From Isoetes taiwanensis (taxonomy: Eukaryota; Streptophyta; Lycopodiopsida; Isoetales; Isoetaceae), in the NCBI GenBank assembly GCA_021234155.1, contig JAJEKV010000003.1:20878386-20942385 (forward strand): a stretch of 64,000 nucleotides of DNA. The letters are read 5' to 3'. The position numbers and the translations under genes are program-made. The notes beneath the pieces were generated by a model. It was given only the letters and a program-made list of their open reading frames with translations. It was not told the origin of the DNA and did not search any database. This document shows positions 22,768-33,445 of the stretch, one piece after another. Position 1 is the stretch's first letter; each line of letters begins with the position of its first letter.

Positions 22768-25700
22768 TCATCGAGAACAGGCTCCACAATAGGATCGGGG
22801 TTCGTATGGCGGGGCCATGGCTAGAAGAAGCAACCATAGGATCTCAGAAAGCTCTCGAGCATTTGTGGCGGTGAAATTGGGATCATCAAGAATGTCCATA
22901 TTGAATTGTGTATTCTTGATCACATCATAGTCCACATCGGGTGGAGCCGGGCATCTCGGATTTGGTGGATCTCTGACTTCTTCAACTACGCCCGGTGGTC
23001 TCTCGTCACGAGAGGCATTTGCGATGGTAGGACCGATGGCGGTCAAGCCTATCAAGAATCCCCTTTAGGCACTCATGCTTAAGCGGGTCACTTTCGAATA
23101 CAATGCAAAATCTCTTATTCAGCAATGAAGCCCGGCCAAAAGAACCACGGGGAGAAGTAATCAAACACCCCTGTTCTGGCGGTACCATTTTACGCACGAG
23201 GAATGCGAGCATGTAGCGAGCCCCGGTGGTTTCTCATAATTATGTCCCCCGGCAAGCCTTGCCGGTATTACTGAATCTGGCGTTTGCGAGCTTCCCGACC
23301 ATAGCCTCGGTCTCCCCGTCTTCGTCTTCTTTCGTTAGGCACGAGGCGGGGTGGCGGTTCTTGAGGATGATCGTTGAAGGGGAACTTGAGGTCAATAACT
23401 TCGACGGGAGGACCTTCGGTGGCTGAATCTTTGTGGCATACACTAGTGAATGGGCCTCGAACTCACAGGGGAGGCGGATTCTTGTATTCGTCCTCATACA
23501 TGCCAATATAAACTCACGGATGCGGAATCCGGATCATCCAATCTGAGATGAAATCAAAAGTTGTGCTCAGGCCTTGCAAAGACCACTATCAAAAGAATCG
23601 GTATTTGTGGTGTTCTTTTACGGTACCGTATTAAAGAAATTTGTTAGTGTGGTTTTGTCCCACATTGCAAATATGCCTCTAGTGTCGGGGCAATCAAGGA
23701 TCTTGATGCGGGGAGTGCAAACAACTTGTCCCTTATTTGCATCTGTTAGTTCAACCGCGAACTAAGTCTTCATTATCCTCTCTTCAAGACAAAGATTGCG
23801 TATGAATCTTGCCAAGGCAGGTGGCACGTTACCGAAAATGCCTTCCTTGCCCACTCCGGTTTCAACCCACTTACTATGCAAGGTGGCCATGGAAATCAGG
23901 TCGGTATCCTCGAAGCCCGACGCCTAAAGATCGAGATCGGTGAAGGACTTGAACTTCCTCGGAAAATTATCCTTCACGATGCAAAAATCTCCTTCTTCAA
24001 GAAAGATATGGATCTTAGTGTCTTTGCCCTTGCCTTGAAGAATTGCTTACTGTATAATCACCGGTGACCTTGACGAAGGTCTTCCCATCGGCACTTCACG
24101 GAGCAGAACCCGGCCGATCTTAAGTAGTCCATACCCCTCATGCACCTCAGGTAGGTCTGACTGAAGTAGTCAGATTCTTTTGCCCAGTTACAGGTAATAG
24201 TTTGTCCCTTGTTGTCTTTTAGCTTGCAAGATTTCCACAAGTTCCATAGGGACACGAATAAGCTAAAAAATATCCTCGGCATGAAGACCCACCGGTTGAA
24301 ATCTTTAGGATGCTTACCACGCATGGTAACTTCAGCCAAAGCGGATATAATTTGGAAACAACAAGAAGTTAGACTTGAACATTTAATGAGCAAATGGCGC
24401 CCGTGCGCCATTTTTTAGTGAAAATGGAATTTGTGGGCGCCGTTTGGTGAACAAATGGCCCGCGGCGCCATTTCATAATCTTGAAAAAATTAAAACATGT
24501 ACCTTGTATGGTTACGGCGAGATTGCCCGGCGTCCCGATGGATCAGGCTTCCCGCGATAGAGCATATTGCTGCCCTTGGTGGGTTATGTTATCAATGAAT
24601 GGCTCTTTGAAAATAGTCTTCGCAGTGATATCATTGACTTCACAACCCGAGCTGCAAGCATTCTGATCGTTATTTGTGCGGACAACACTTTCGGCAATTC
24701 CGTTGAAGATAAATCTTTGACATTTGCTCTTGGGACTTTGGTGTGCGAGTCTTCTACATACAAGTTGAGCAGCCATAAGCTGAATGATTACCATTCACTA
24801 TATAATAGTGCATCCCCATGAGGTCATCCTCGGTTTTCCAAGGGACCGGTTTGTTTGTGAGGGGATTGAATGGAATCACATCGGGAGTGAAGGCGGATGT
24901 GGGTCTCTGAAAGGACTCCACCAAAGTTTTGGCGTGCTCCATATTCCTTGGTCTAGATGTCGATTTGCTGGTCCTTGATATAATTTGAACACGTCTATTC
25001 TTTTAATGAATGTGACACCGAGAGGAAACAGATGCCGGTGATCGTAAATTTTTGCGGTGTATTCTCTGGCCGTCTTTTCCTCTTGACCTTTCCACCGAAG
25101 ATTTGCAGGCACCTCTAGCAAGTCTTTGAGCTATTCTTAATGTGAGCTTCTTTGGCTCTAGCTTCTTAATGGGGACCCTTTTGGCGGTGTGTCCCGGGAT
25201 CCTCGCTATGCCTTGGGCTCGGGAGGTTCACCACCACTTCTAGGACTTCAGAAGGGACTTGGAGTCCCAGGCTCTCCTTTGTTTTTAGGTGTCCTCTCCT
25301 TCTCAAGGGTCTCCTCTGTGCTTCTTCTTCTTTTTCCCATCCGTTTCCTCTGTCTCCACTTCCTTTCCCCTCCGTTTTCTGTGTCGCCTTTCCTTCCTTA
25401 CGCCCCTTGCCTTCCCTATCCTTTTCTTTCCTTGCCCTTTTCTTTTCCTTCTTTTCCCTCTTTTCTTTATCTTCCTTCTCTTTCTTTTCCTTCTCTTCCT
25501 TTTCTTTCTCTTCCTTTTCTTTAGATTGTTTCTTTTCCTTCTTTTCCATATCACGGATCTTTGTGATCCTTTCTCTTAACTTTCCTCTTGCCGCCGCCTT
25601 TCCTTCCTCCGGTTCTGGACATCCTCGGTAGAAGATGAGGAGTCTTTGTGTTAAATTTGCGGAGGTGTATCCCTAGGTTGTCTTGTCTTCTTCTTGCTCA

Positions 25701-26208
25701 CTGTTTTTAGCCAGGCCGTGTCCACAATGGCGGGTAGTTTCTGCTGGGCTATTGCCTTGACAACGAATGAAGGCGAGTTTTTCGACTCGTTCATCCGATT
25801 GCGAAGAATCATAAAGCCCCTCAAGATTTCTTGTGGACCTTTGATGTCAGCTTCTTCAAAGGCATTTATGCGATGGCGGCCTTGACCTTGCTTCTTCCCG
25901 AACCGGCTACATTTGCAATGCTAGCGAGACATTCTGATGGGATCATAAAACTTCCAGTCCACATAGTACACAATTATTCTATGCTTCAAAGTATCTTCAC
26001 AGACCACCCGGATCCAATCCTCGCGACCGCTCTTGGCAACCAACTTCATTTGGACCAAGATACCTGGCTGGTAAATGCCGGCTGTTTCTGTGTCTGTCTC
26101 CCTTATAAGGAGGCAGAGCTCTCTTCTGCAGTCTCCTTTAGAGCTGTAGCGATGAGAGGGGCTCACCCGCATTACTTCCATGCACCAAGCACTGTCTATC
26201 GGCATCAT
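22768..26208 (-). pseudogene. Long broken gene: Lys/Glu-rich region, ParB-like motif, methyltransferase-like C-terminus
   Basis: Pieces in several frames keep one order. N-terminal part, 26208-25640: YQPGILVQMKLVAKSGREDW, then ADIKGPQEILRGFMILRNRM. A Lys/Glu low-complexity segment spans 25549-25300. Then comes SAFTPDVIPFNPLTNKPVPW with MHYYIVNGNHSA (about 24880-24760), which resembles the ParB/sulfiredoxin-fold VxDGxHR region. Next, KDFNRWVFMPRIFFSLFVSL (about 24300), then VRKMVPPEQGCLI, SPRGSFGRASLLNKRFCIVF, ESDPLKHECLKGIL (23200-23060). This last part resembles the motif I region of class-beta N4/N6 amino-methyltransferases (DPFxGxGT...R.xIGxExDP). The DPPY-type catalytic motif was not found. 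Frameshifts dominate over stops. Function is inferred only from these two weak matches. Confidence 0.45.
24360..24480. repeat. Degenerate GGCGCC palindromes inside the broken gene
   Basis: AAATGGCGCCCGTGCGCCAT (24393) and two further GGCGCC-rich inverted segments (24436-24475) disrupt the reading frame here. They match the palindrome family at 26.3-27.3 and 36.5-36.8 kb and may mark an intron. Confidence 0.6.
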
Positions 26209-26328
26209 AGTCTGGTCGGATTGAAATTGTGTTTCCGCACGTAAGATAGCTGCAACAAAGAGGCATCAGCAACAAAGAGGCATCAGTAAATGGTTTGAAC
26301 AAGCAGGCAGACAATAGGTTGTGGTTAG

Positions 26329-27245
26329 CAAATGGCGCCGTGGCGCCATTTGTATCAGTCCAGTGCATAAGCACGGAGGCTGATCGTATGCCTATCCCTG
26401 CGTTTGGTCGAAGAGGCCTCCACCCAGTCCAAACCACTCCCCTTCGCAATATTCGAGGAAGATGGTTCGAAGGAGAGTGGATCGGACTGGGTGGAGGCAC
26501 CTGCGATTCGTAGGAGATACCACAACAGAACAAGCAGACAGACCAGATGACTAGGCAAATGGCGCCATTTGCATCCGAGTTCAGTGCATAAGCAAATGGA
26601 AGTAGTTCGAATGCATTTCCCTGCTTTTGGTCGCAGGTGCCTCGACCTAGTCCGAGGCCCTCCCCTTCCAAATATTCGCGGAAGATGGTTGGAAGGAGAG
26701 TGGCTGGTAGGAGGTTGGTAGGAGAATACATATGCCGCTCTCCATTAGTGTTAGACGACGCAGATAAAAATGGCGCCATGACGCCATTTGCAACAACAAG
26801 TCCCAAATGTATGCTAATACACATCAAATGGCGCCATGGCGCCATTTACCAACAACAAGACCCTATGGTAAGCTAAAAGACATCAAATGGCGCCATGGCG
26901 CCATTTGGTAGCAACAAGACCGTAGAGTAAGCTAATACACATCAAATGGCGCCATGGCGCCATTTGCCAACAACAAGTCCCAAATGTATGCTAATACACA
27001 TCAAATGGCGCCATGGCGCCATTTGCCAACAACAAGACCCTATGGTAAGCTAAAAGACATCAAATGGCGCCATGGCGCCATTTGGTAGCAACAAGACCGT
27101 AGAGTAAACTACCAGGCATCCTAAAGTAAGCTAAGACTCCTAAAGTGTACTCAATCATCCAAATGGCGCCATGGCGCCATTTGTCAACTATAAGACCCTA
27201 AAGTGGTTACCAGGCATCTAAATAGCGCGGTGGCGCCATTTAGCC
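26329..27245. repeat. Array of GGCGCC palindromes, 59-bp period in the core
   Basis: Ten palindromes carry CCATGG (or a one-base variant) flanked by GGCGCC and AAATGG/CCATTT; most are 22-24 bp and perfect. Five of them start at 26825, 26884, 26943, 27002 and 27061, exactly 59 bp apart. The 35-bp spacers fall into three types that occur in the same order twice, so the array is a duplicated three-unit higher-order repeat. Flanking copies (26329, 26555, 26767, 27160, 27220) are irregular. Each unit could extrude as a small hairpin. No ORF explains it. Confidence 0.93.
26416..26498. repeat. 83-nt foldback, duplicated imperfectly at about 26636-26710
   Basis: GCCTCCACCCAGTCC (26416-26430) pairs with GGACTGGGTGGAGGC (26484-26498), and CCACTCCCCTTCG pairs with CGAAGGAGAGTGG inside it. 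A second, weaker copy follows 220 bp later within a longer duplicated segment that starts TGCATAAGCA. Size and stem resemble a small-RNA precursor, but this is only structural. Confidence 0.75.
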
Positions 27246-27249
27246 CAAA

Positions 27250-28260
27250 CAAACAATGCAAGTAGACGACATACCTGTCCCTTGAGGCAAGCTAGCTTCT
27301 GTCTCCACATTTTGTTGAGCTCCAGAATTGTCCATTTCCATTTCGCGCGCCTTGAATTTGGTCCGAAAACCGGTGTGTATCTAGATGTGTTGAGTATTTG
27401 AATCTAGGGAAATGGCTTTAAATCACCGAAAAAAGGATGAAAAGGGTCGCTTTAGGGCTAGGGCGCTAAGGGCGCCGGCGGCTAAGGCCGGGCGCCGGGC
27501 GCTAAGGTCGAGTATTTGGGAGCTGGAATCAAAACGAATAAAGCGAATGAGAAGCTTCAGAAAAAGCAAGCGCCAACTAGGGCCCATCGGGCCGCCCAGC
27601 GCCCATGCCTGGGATCCAGCGCCCATGCCCGGGCCAGCCCGCCCACGCCGCGCTGCGTGCAGTGGCGGTCCAGCCTATGCCCGCCCGGCCGCCCACTCCC
27701 GCCCATGCCCGTGGCGGTCCAGCGCCCATGCCGCCACACACCAATTTTGAAATTAATATTTCCGCTTAAAACGCCCGCCCAAATTTGAACATAAAATTCA
27801 AAATTCCCCCACCGCCAATTAATATAAAAGTCAAAATTCCCCAGTATATTGAAATTTGACGCCACATCCAAATTTGAATCGTCCGTTTTGAAAATTGTGC
27901 TTTGCCTTTAAAGCTCCCTCTTTGCGCCGTGCTCCCACTTAATCACGACCATGCCACGGCCAGGCGTTTTTATGCCACCGCAGTTCAGCGCTTTTTGAAT
28001 CCGCTTTGTTTCGTCTCGGTACTGCCTTCGCATAAAGGCGCTTCTTTTTCTCGGCGCCTAGGCGAGAAACTTTGCAAAGGCGCATGCGTCTTTGTCGGCG
28101 CTTTCTTCTTCAGCTCCACGAAATCCCAGGTGATTCTTGGCGCTTTCTTCTTGGCGCGTTCTTCTTGGCGAATCCTCCTTCTTCTTCTCGAATCTTTCTT
28201 GGCGCTTTCTTCTTGACGCTCTTCTTGGCGCATTCTTCTGCCAATATATCTGCTGGGATC
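27250..28260. other. GC-rich, GGCGC-repetitive non-coding region
   Basis: From 27470 to 27740 the sequence is dominated by CAGCGCCCATGCC-like units. From 28090 to 28240 TTCTTGGCGC recurs about seven times. Open frames here are by-products of the repeats. Composition differs sharply from the AT-rich flanks. Confidence 0.6.
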
Positions 28261-28800
28261 AGCTTCACTATAACCCCAAATTTGGCTCTATGTGTAGTTT
28301 TATGGTGTCTTTTTTGCCAAAAAACAATGCTTGAAGACCACCCATAGTATTGTTCCGAAAATGCTAGAAACAACATGTAGTTTTTCTCTAAAAAGTCTAT
28401 GCATAGAAAATTGACAATTTTTTTATAATATTTGATGTGTTGTTTTTTGGTGTTGTTTTTACTAAAAAATAACCTGTGGTTTAACAAAATATCCACATGT
28501 GATTTTTTAAAGTACTAGTTGTTTTACTGGTTGTTTTAAGTGTTGTTTTTGCAAAAAAAAAAAACAACATGTGGTTTAACAGAATATTCTATTCACATGG
28601 ATAGTAGTTTTTAAGTGTTGTTTTTACTAAATAATAACATGCGATTTAACAAAATATCCATGTGTGGTTTTTTAAAACAGTTTTTAAATGTGGTGCTTCC
28701 CAAATAAAGACACATGGTTCTAAAGAATATCTACATGTGGTTTTCATTCCAAAATAAAATAGCATTACCAATTAAATATTGACACGCGGAATCTTTTTTA
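28261..28800. repeat. Degenerate AT-rich repeats of TGTTGTTTTTACTAAA type
   Basis: About four diverged units of roughly 100-120 bp contain GTTGTTTTTACTAAA, ATGTGGTTTAACA and AAAATATCCA. A complementary-looking A-rich version (CCACA, AAAAAACCAC) lies at 35940-36200. No gene. Confidence 0.6.
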
Positions 28801-29859
28801 AATAACAAAATCACATTTTTCTTGTACTTGTTTGTTTTCTTTTAAGATAGCCTTTTGGGAATCGAACCCAAACAAGTCCATAAGGCATAATATTATTAAA
28901 TTGCAATCCACATTCTGACATTAGATTAAAACATAATGTTCAAAATATTACCTAGGTTTTATTTAATGTTCAATCGTTAAGGTTTAAAACATTTTTCTTA
29001 ATGTTCAAACATTAGACATTCATGATATCTGTTTAAACAGTTCTGCTCACAAGTTCCAGCCAGATTATTTGAAAAGTCGAGAAGGAGAGTACCATGGCAT
29101 TATCTTTACATGCTTGATTAGCAGCTTCACCTCAAACTCTGCTCAAAATAGGGGAAATGTTCAGTTTCACATTCAAAATTCAGCTTGCAAGAAACAAAGT
29201 GGAGAAATTACCTTTATATTATTTATAGATGGTGACTAGCATTTGCTGCCATTCCAGATACTATATGCCACAAGTTGCTTGAGAAGTCTGTTTAAGGACT
29301 AACAGGATTCCAAATATTGACATTTCAAAACTTCTCAAGAATCAAGAAAAGTGAATGAAAAGAACGACAACCAAGAAGATACTAAAGAATCAGTAAATGC
29401 CCAGTGTTTACATCAAATCAAATGATTTCAAAAGTCTTTACCATTCCAGAATATGGTCCTGTGAATACTTTATAGCAAGTCTAATGAATTATTAGAACAT
29501 GAGTCTACTTCTAATAAAGAATGCTTACCTAGTATCAGCAAGTCTGGTGAATTATTAGAACATGAGCCTACTTCTAATAAAGAATGCTTACCTAGTATCA
29601 GCAGTGCATCAGGTAGGCAACCAACAGCAGAAAGAACCAAGCCCCCATTAACTCCAGGGTCCTTATACTTCACGCTTCTGTGCTCTTAAGAAATCTGTGG
29701 CAAACATTACATTGCTCGATGCCTCCATGCTCGATCTGAGACCATTCATTTTGCCTCCAAACACTGCAGGCAAGCATTTTCATATCAGAGTCTGGATGAA
29801 AGATAAAAGAATGAAAATCGAAAGGGAAGGGAATTGAGACATCGGGCTAGTGCTGGCAC
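28801..29859. other. Intergenic sequence with a 63-bp tandem duplication
   Basis: The only clear structure is the duplication at 29475-29601, where GCAAGTCTAATGAATTATTA and its near-identical copy start at 29475 and 29538. The rest is AT-rich with no supported gene. Confidence 0.55.
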
Positions 29860-30205
29860 ACTAGGGGCAGGAAGCAGTGGTGCTATTTTTCAAGGAACAT
29901 TTGGAACTGCTTTTCAAAATCAAGGGGTTAAGTCTAATGCCCCTTTTGAAGGAACAAAAAGAGATGAAGGAAAGGGGTTTCTTCCACAGTAAATGGGGTT
30001 TCATATTCTTCCTATGAAAGAAGAGCTGATATTGCAGCAGATTCAGAAGAGGCAAATTCTGATGGTAACCCTGAGAATTCTAATGAAGATCTAGAGCCTG
30101 GCGCTCGCACTCTTAAGCGCCCCAGATTGACTGAACACCACAGCTTCATAAACGTTTTGTAGATGCTGTAGCTCACCTTAGCATAAAAAATGCATTTTTG
30201 GGAGA
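29860..30205 (+). pseudogene. GARP/MYB (LUX/PCL1-like) gene fragment
   Basis: The plus strand reads ADSEEANSDGNPENSNEDLE, GARTLKRPRLT and, after a one-base frame change, TPQLHKRFVDAVAHLSIKNA. The conserved GARP B-motif of LUX/PCL1-type clock transcription factors is KRPRLVWTPQLHKRFV.AV.HLG.KNAVPK. Homology stops abruptly at KNA, and sequence beyond 30205 is unrelated, so this is a truncated copy. The conserved Trp is lost at the frameshift. Upstream Gly/Gln-rich sequence (29870-30060) may be its N-terminal region. A transposon-captured or retroposed fragment is likely; the family match is strong, the exact gene is not. Confidence 0.75.
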
Positions 30206-31032
30206 TACATCAGAGTTAACAACATTTAAAGAACTATTACACTGGGCAGGCATCTTGGAAATAGCCACGGTGCACCGCTGCTGGATTTGCCATCGTTGTA
30301 GCCAAATGCATGCCGGATTTGCCATCGCTGTAGCCATAGCTGAAATAGGAACTTCATGCTTCACCGGATCTTAAGGCAAGCGCCTTTATGTATTAGCGGA
30401 TTTGGGAAGCCATGTTCTGGCCTCATTGCAGTGCAGCGCCATCGCCATAGCTAGAGGAGATAGGAAACACAGCTCCATAGCTGGAGCACAGAGGCAGACG
30501 GGCAAGAGTAGGCGGGAAAACACAGGAATTAGTCAGCCAATGGGATGACAGGACCTAGATTATAATCTTAGCCGTCCATCTTGGCTCATCTCGTCCGTTG
30601 AATGAGATGCACATAACACTATCATTTTACATTAACCATTAAATTATTAAACCACCAACCTTTATTAAAACATTAAAATATTAAACCATTAGATCATTAA
30701 TCGCTTCTCCCGTGTTTGCTGATGTGGCATACGGGCACCCCGTATATATAATCCAACCACATCAATTTGTAAGTGTCCTTAAAGTCTTGCCAAACGGGAG
30801 TCGATCGACAGAGCACTAGGCCTAAAGATGAGTTAAACACGTTGGGAGCCATCTGTGATATGTCTTGGAATGCATAGAGAAAACAAGCAGTGTAGAGTCT
30901 TGGATAGAGTCTTGGAATGCATAGAGAAAACAAGCAGTGTAGAGTCAAGGAGATGAAGAAAGGTACCTAAAGGGGTGAGGAGGTCCTATATAAAATTACA
31001 TGGCTCCTACCTAAATTATGTGGTTTTTGGAA
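30206..31032. other. Intergenic sequence with a 46-bp direct duplication
   Basis: TCTTGGAATGCATAGAGAAA occurs at about 30863 and 30909 in tandem. An ATTAAACCATTA-like short repeat lies at 30640-30700. No gene is supported. Confidence 0.5.
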
Positions 31033-31166
31033 GGGGAAACTTCCAGGACTAAGAAGTTTCCTGGAAAATACTTGCTGGCGGCAGACGCAACAAGTGGCGT
31101 TAGCCGCGAGCGGCGCCGCCGCTAGGAAGTATTTTCCAAGAAACTTCCTAGCCTTAAAAGTTGCCC
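31033..31166. repeat. 134-bp foldback with 40-bp imperfect arms
   Basis: AAGAAGTTTCCTGGAAAATA (31050 region) pairs with TATTTTCCAAGAAACTTCCT (31130-31150). The GC-rich loop GGCGGCAGACGCAAC...GCGAGCGGCGCCGCC lies between. It is nested next to a wider inverted pair at 31174 and 31580. Confidence 0.75.
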
Positions 31167-31173
31167 TCCATAA

Positions 31174-31601
31174 CCCTTCATCACCTGCCGATTACCCCAT
31201 CCATCTTTTTCTTGCCTTTTTCTTCAATCTAACCACCGGATCTTGCAGTAGAAGCACCGGCTTTGATCGAATTAACATCTAAGCTCCATTTGGAGGCATT
31301 TCGAACTCAATTTGGTGGGTTTTTATCAGCATTTTTTAAGGACTTTATCAAGAGCAGAGCATCGCAATTTAAATGCTCGTCTAGAGTGCAGAGCCCTTTC
31401 GCCGAGGCAATCTGAATGCTCTTCCCGGCAAGGCATCGCAATCTGAATGCTCTTACGCTCTTCGAGAATGCTCTTATACGGAATGATCTTGTTTCTAACT
31501 GCTGTTGGTGCCGCCGTCGTAGCACTACCAAAACTAGAGACCCGAAAGTTACCTAAAATAAACAGGACCTGAAATCTTAGGTAATCGGCAGGTGATGAAG
31601 G
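31174..31601. repeat. Inverted repeat pair, about 22 bp, 380 bp apart
   Basis: TTCATCACCTGCCGATTACC (31177-31196) is the perfect reverse complement of the segment at 31580-31599. The pair could bound a small non-autonomous element. No target duplication was identified and the interior is non-coding. Confidence 0.7.
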
Positions 31602-32588
31602 TTACGATAGTTCCTAAATTACATGGGAAGCACAACATAGAAGTCATGGCCATGCCTCCTATACAAAGCAAGTCACAAGTACGGCGTTTTTAATGTCTCT
31701 AGCACAGACAAAAACTTACCTAATAACTCTCACCATATGAAAGATCATCAAGAGCACGGATGCAGGAAACACCAGCCCTGGCCATATTAAGATACAAAAG
31801 AGCAAATTCATGAGCAAATTCATTTACAACTCCTGTGTATCCAAGCAACGTGCCACTTAAAAACAATAGCACCTTTTTTTGCCAATCCTAAAGGCATATT
31901 AAGAGCCTAAAGTCAAAAGCATATCCTGCCAAAGTGCCATAGACATGTAGATGTGAACCAATTCTGGGTAGTTTCGTTAAATGTAGAACCCTATACTGCA
32001 AGTAACACAAGCACATGCCAAGGACCAGTAGGAACCAGCTTTGCAAGTTCCATGAATAATGTAACCTTCCAATCGCCACTACAATAGACAACTTAACAGA
32101 CAATGCCATCTCCTCACAGACAACTTAGCATAATCTTAGTTACAATACTTTGATCCACAATCATGCAAACAAGAAATGTCTGCATAGTGTGTATTTATTT
32201 GCTTACCTATTTTGACTTTTGTAGATGCAAGCCTGAAGCCTCCATCTACAGTTATGCTCCAGAGGAACATGTAAATCTTATATGCCATATTATTTGTACT
32301 CTTCAAATTCCTTGTTCCTTTTAGCTATAAATTCTATTATGTTTATTCCTTTAAGCTATAAATTGTATTATGTGGGAATGTATTTTAAACCCTGATATGT
32401 TCATCTCATAAAACTCTGATACTTTCATCTATTTTCATCTTATAGAACTTTGATATTTTCATCTTATAAATGTTTTGCCAGACTTCATCTTGCCAAGAAT
32501 GTCAAGCAAGGGCAATATGTCCTTTTTTAAGACCGTCATCAACGATTCAACCAATTGTGGCAGCAATATGGTGATTTAGAGAGTGAGG
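31602..32588. other. Intergenic AT-rich sequence
   Basis: No gene or RNA is supported. Short direct repeats of TTAGCTATAAATT(C/G)TATTATG occur at about 32328 and 32352, and of TTTTCATCTTATA at about 32435-32465. Confidence 0.45.
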
Positions 32589-33445
32589 AAGCCTAGGTGG
32601 CATGCTGGAGCCCACGTGGCATGTTTGAGCCACTTGGAAGCCTAGGTGGCATGTTGGAGCCTAGGTGTCATGTTGGAACCCGCATGGCATGTTTGTGCCA
32701 CCTTGGCATGTTTGGGCCTAGGTGGCATGTTGGAGCCTAGGTGGCATGTTTGAGCCTAGGTGGCATGATTGAGCCACCTTGGCATGTTGGAGCCCTAGGT
32801 GGCATATTTGAGCCATCTTGGCATGATGGAGCCTAGGTGGCATGTAGCCCACGTGGCATGTTTGAGCCACCTTGACATGTTGGAGACTAGGTGGCATGTT
32901 GGAGCCCACGTGTTTGAGCCACCTTGGCATGTTGGAGCCTAGATGGCATATTGGAGCCCGCATGGCATATTTGAGCCACCTTTGCATGTTTGGGCCACCT
33001 TGGCATGTTTGATTCTAGGTGTCATGTTGGAGCCTAGGTGGCATCTTGGAGCGATCTTGGCATGTTTGAGCCACCTTGGCATGTTTGAGCCACCTTGGTG
33101 GCATTTTTAGCGTCGTGGCATGTTTGAGCCTAGGTGGCATGTCGGGGACGAGGTGGCATGTTTGAGCCACCTTGGCATGTTTGATCTTAGGTGGCATGTC
33201 GGAGCCTAGGTGGCATGTTTGAGCCACCTTGGCATGCTGGAGCCTAGGTGGCATGTTGGAGCCCACATGTTTGAGCCACCTTGGCATGTTGGAGCCTAGA
33301 TGGCATGTTGGAGCCCGCGTGGCATGTTTGAGCCACCTTGGCATGTTTGGGCTACCTTGGCATGTTTGATCCTAGGTGGCATGTTGGAGCCTAGGTGGCA
33401 TTTTGGAGCGCGCATGGCATGTTTGAGCCATCTTGGCATGTTTGG
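32589..33445. repeat. 19-bp minisatellite array 1
   Basis: About 45 units of two kinds alternate irregularly: CATGTTGGAGCCTAGGTGG and CATGTTTGAGCCACCTTGG. The second half of one unit is nearly the reverse complement of the second half of the other (CCTAGGTGG against CCACCTTGG), so neighbours can pair. Open frames across it are repeat artefacts. The array ends exactly where the 1.27-kb inverted repeat begins. Confidence 0.95.

Noticed and set aside
25166..25579. Overlapping Lys/Glu-rich and Phe/Ser-rich ORFs in several frames
   Set aside because: A purine/pyrimidine-asymmetric low-complexity tract keeps many frames open. Only the minus-strand Lys/Glu frame fits its neighbours, and it is kept as part of the long broken gene.
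26825..27085. CRISPR-like array (24-bp palindromic repeats, 35-bp spacers)
   Set aside because: The spacers are related and repeat in order, the context is eukaryotic, and no cas gene is present. It is a tandem repeat.
27412..27871. Ala/Pro/Arg-rich ORFs on both strands
   Set aside because: GC-rich CAGCGCCCATGCC-type repeats open all frames; no start context or domain.
32718..33344. Long ORFs reading His/Gln/Cys-rich peptides
   Set aside because: They arise from the 19-bp minisatellite in rotating frames and have no start or domain support.
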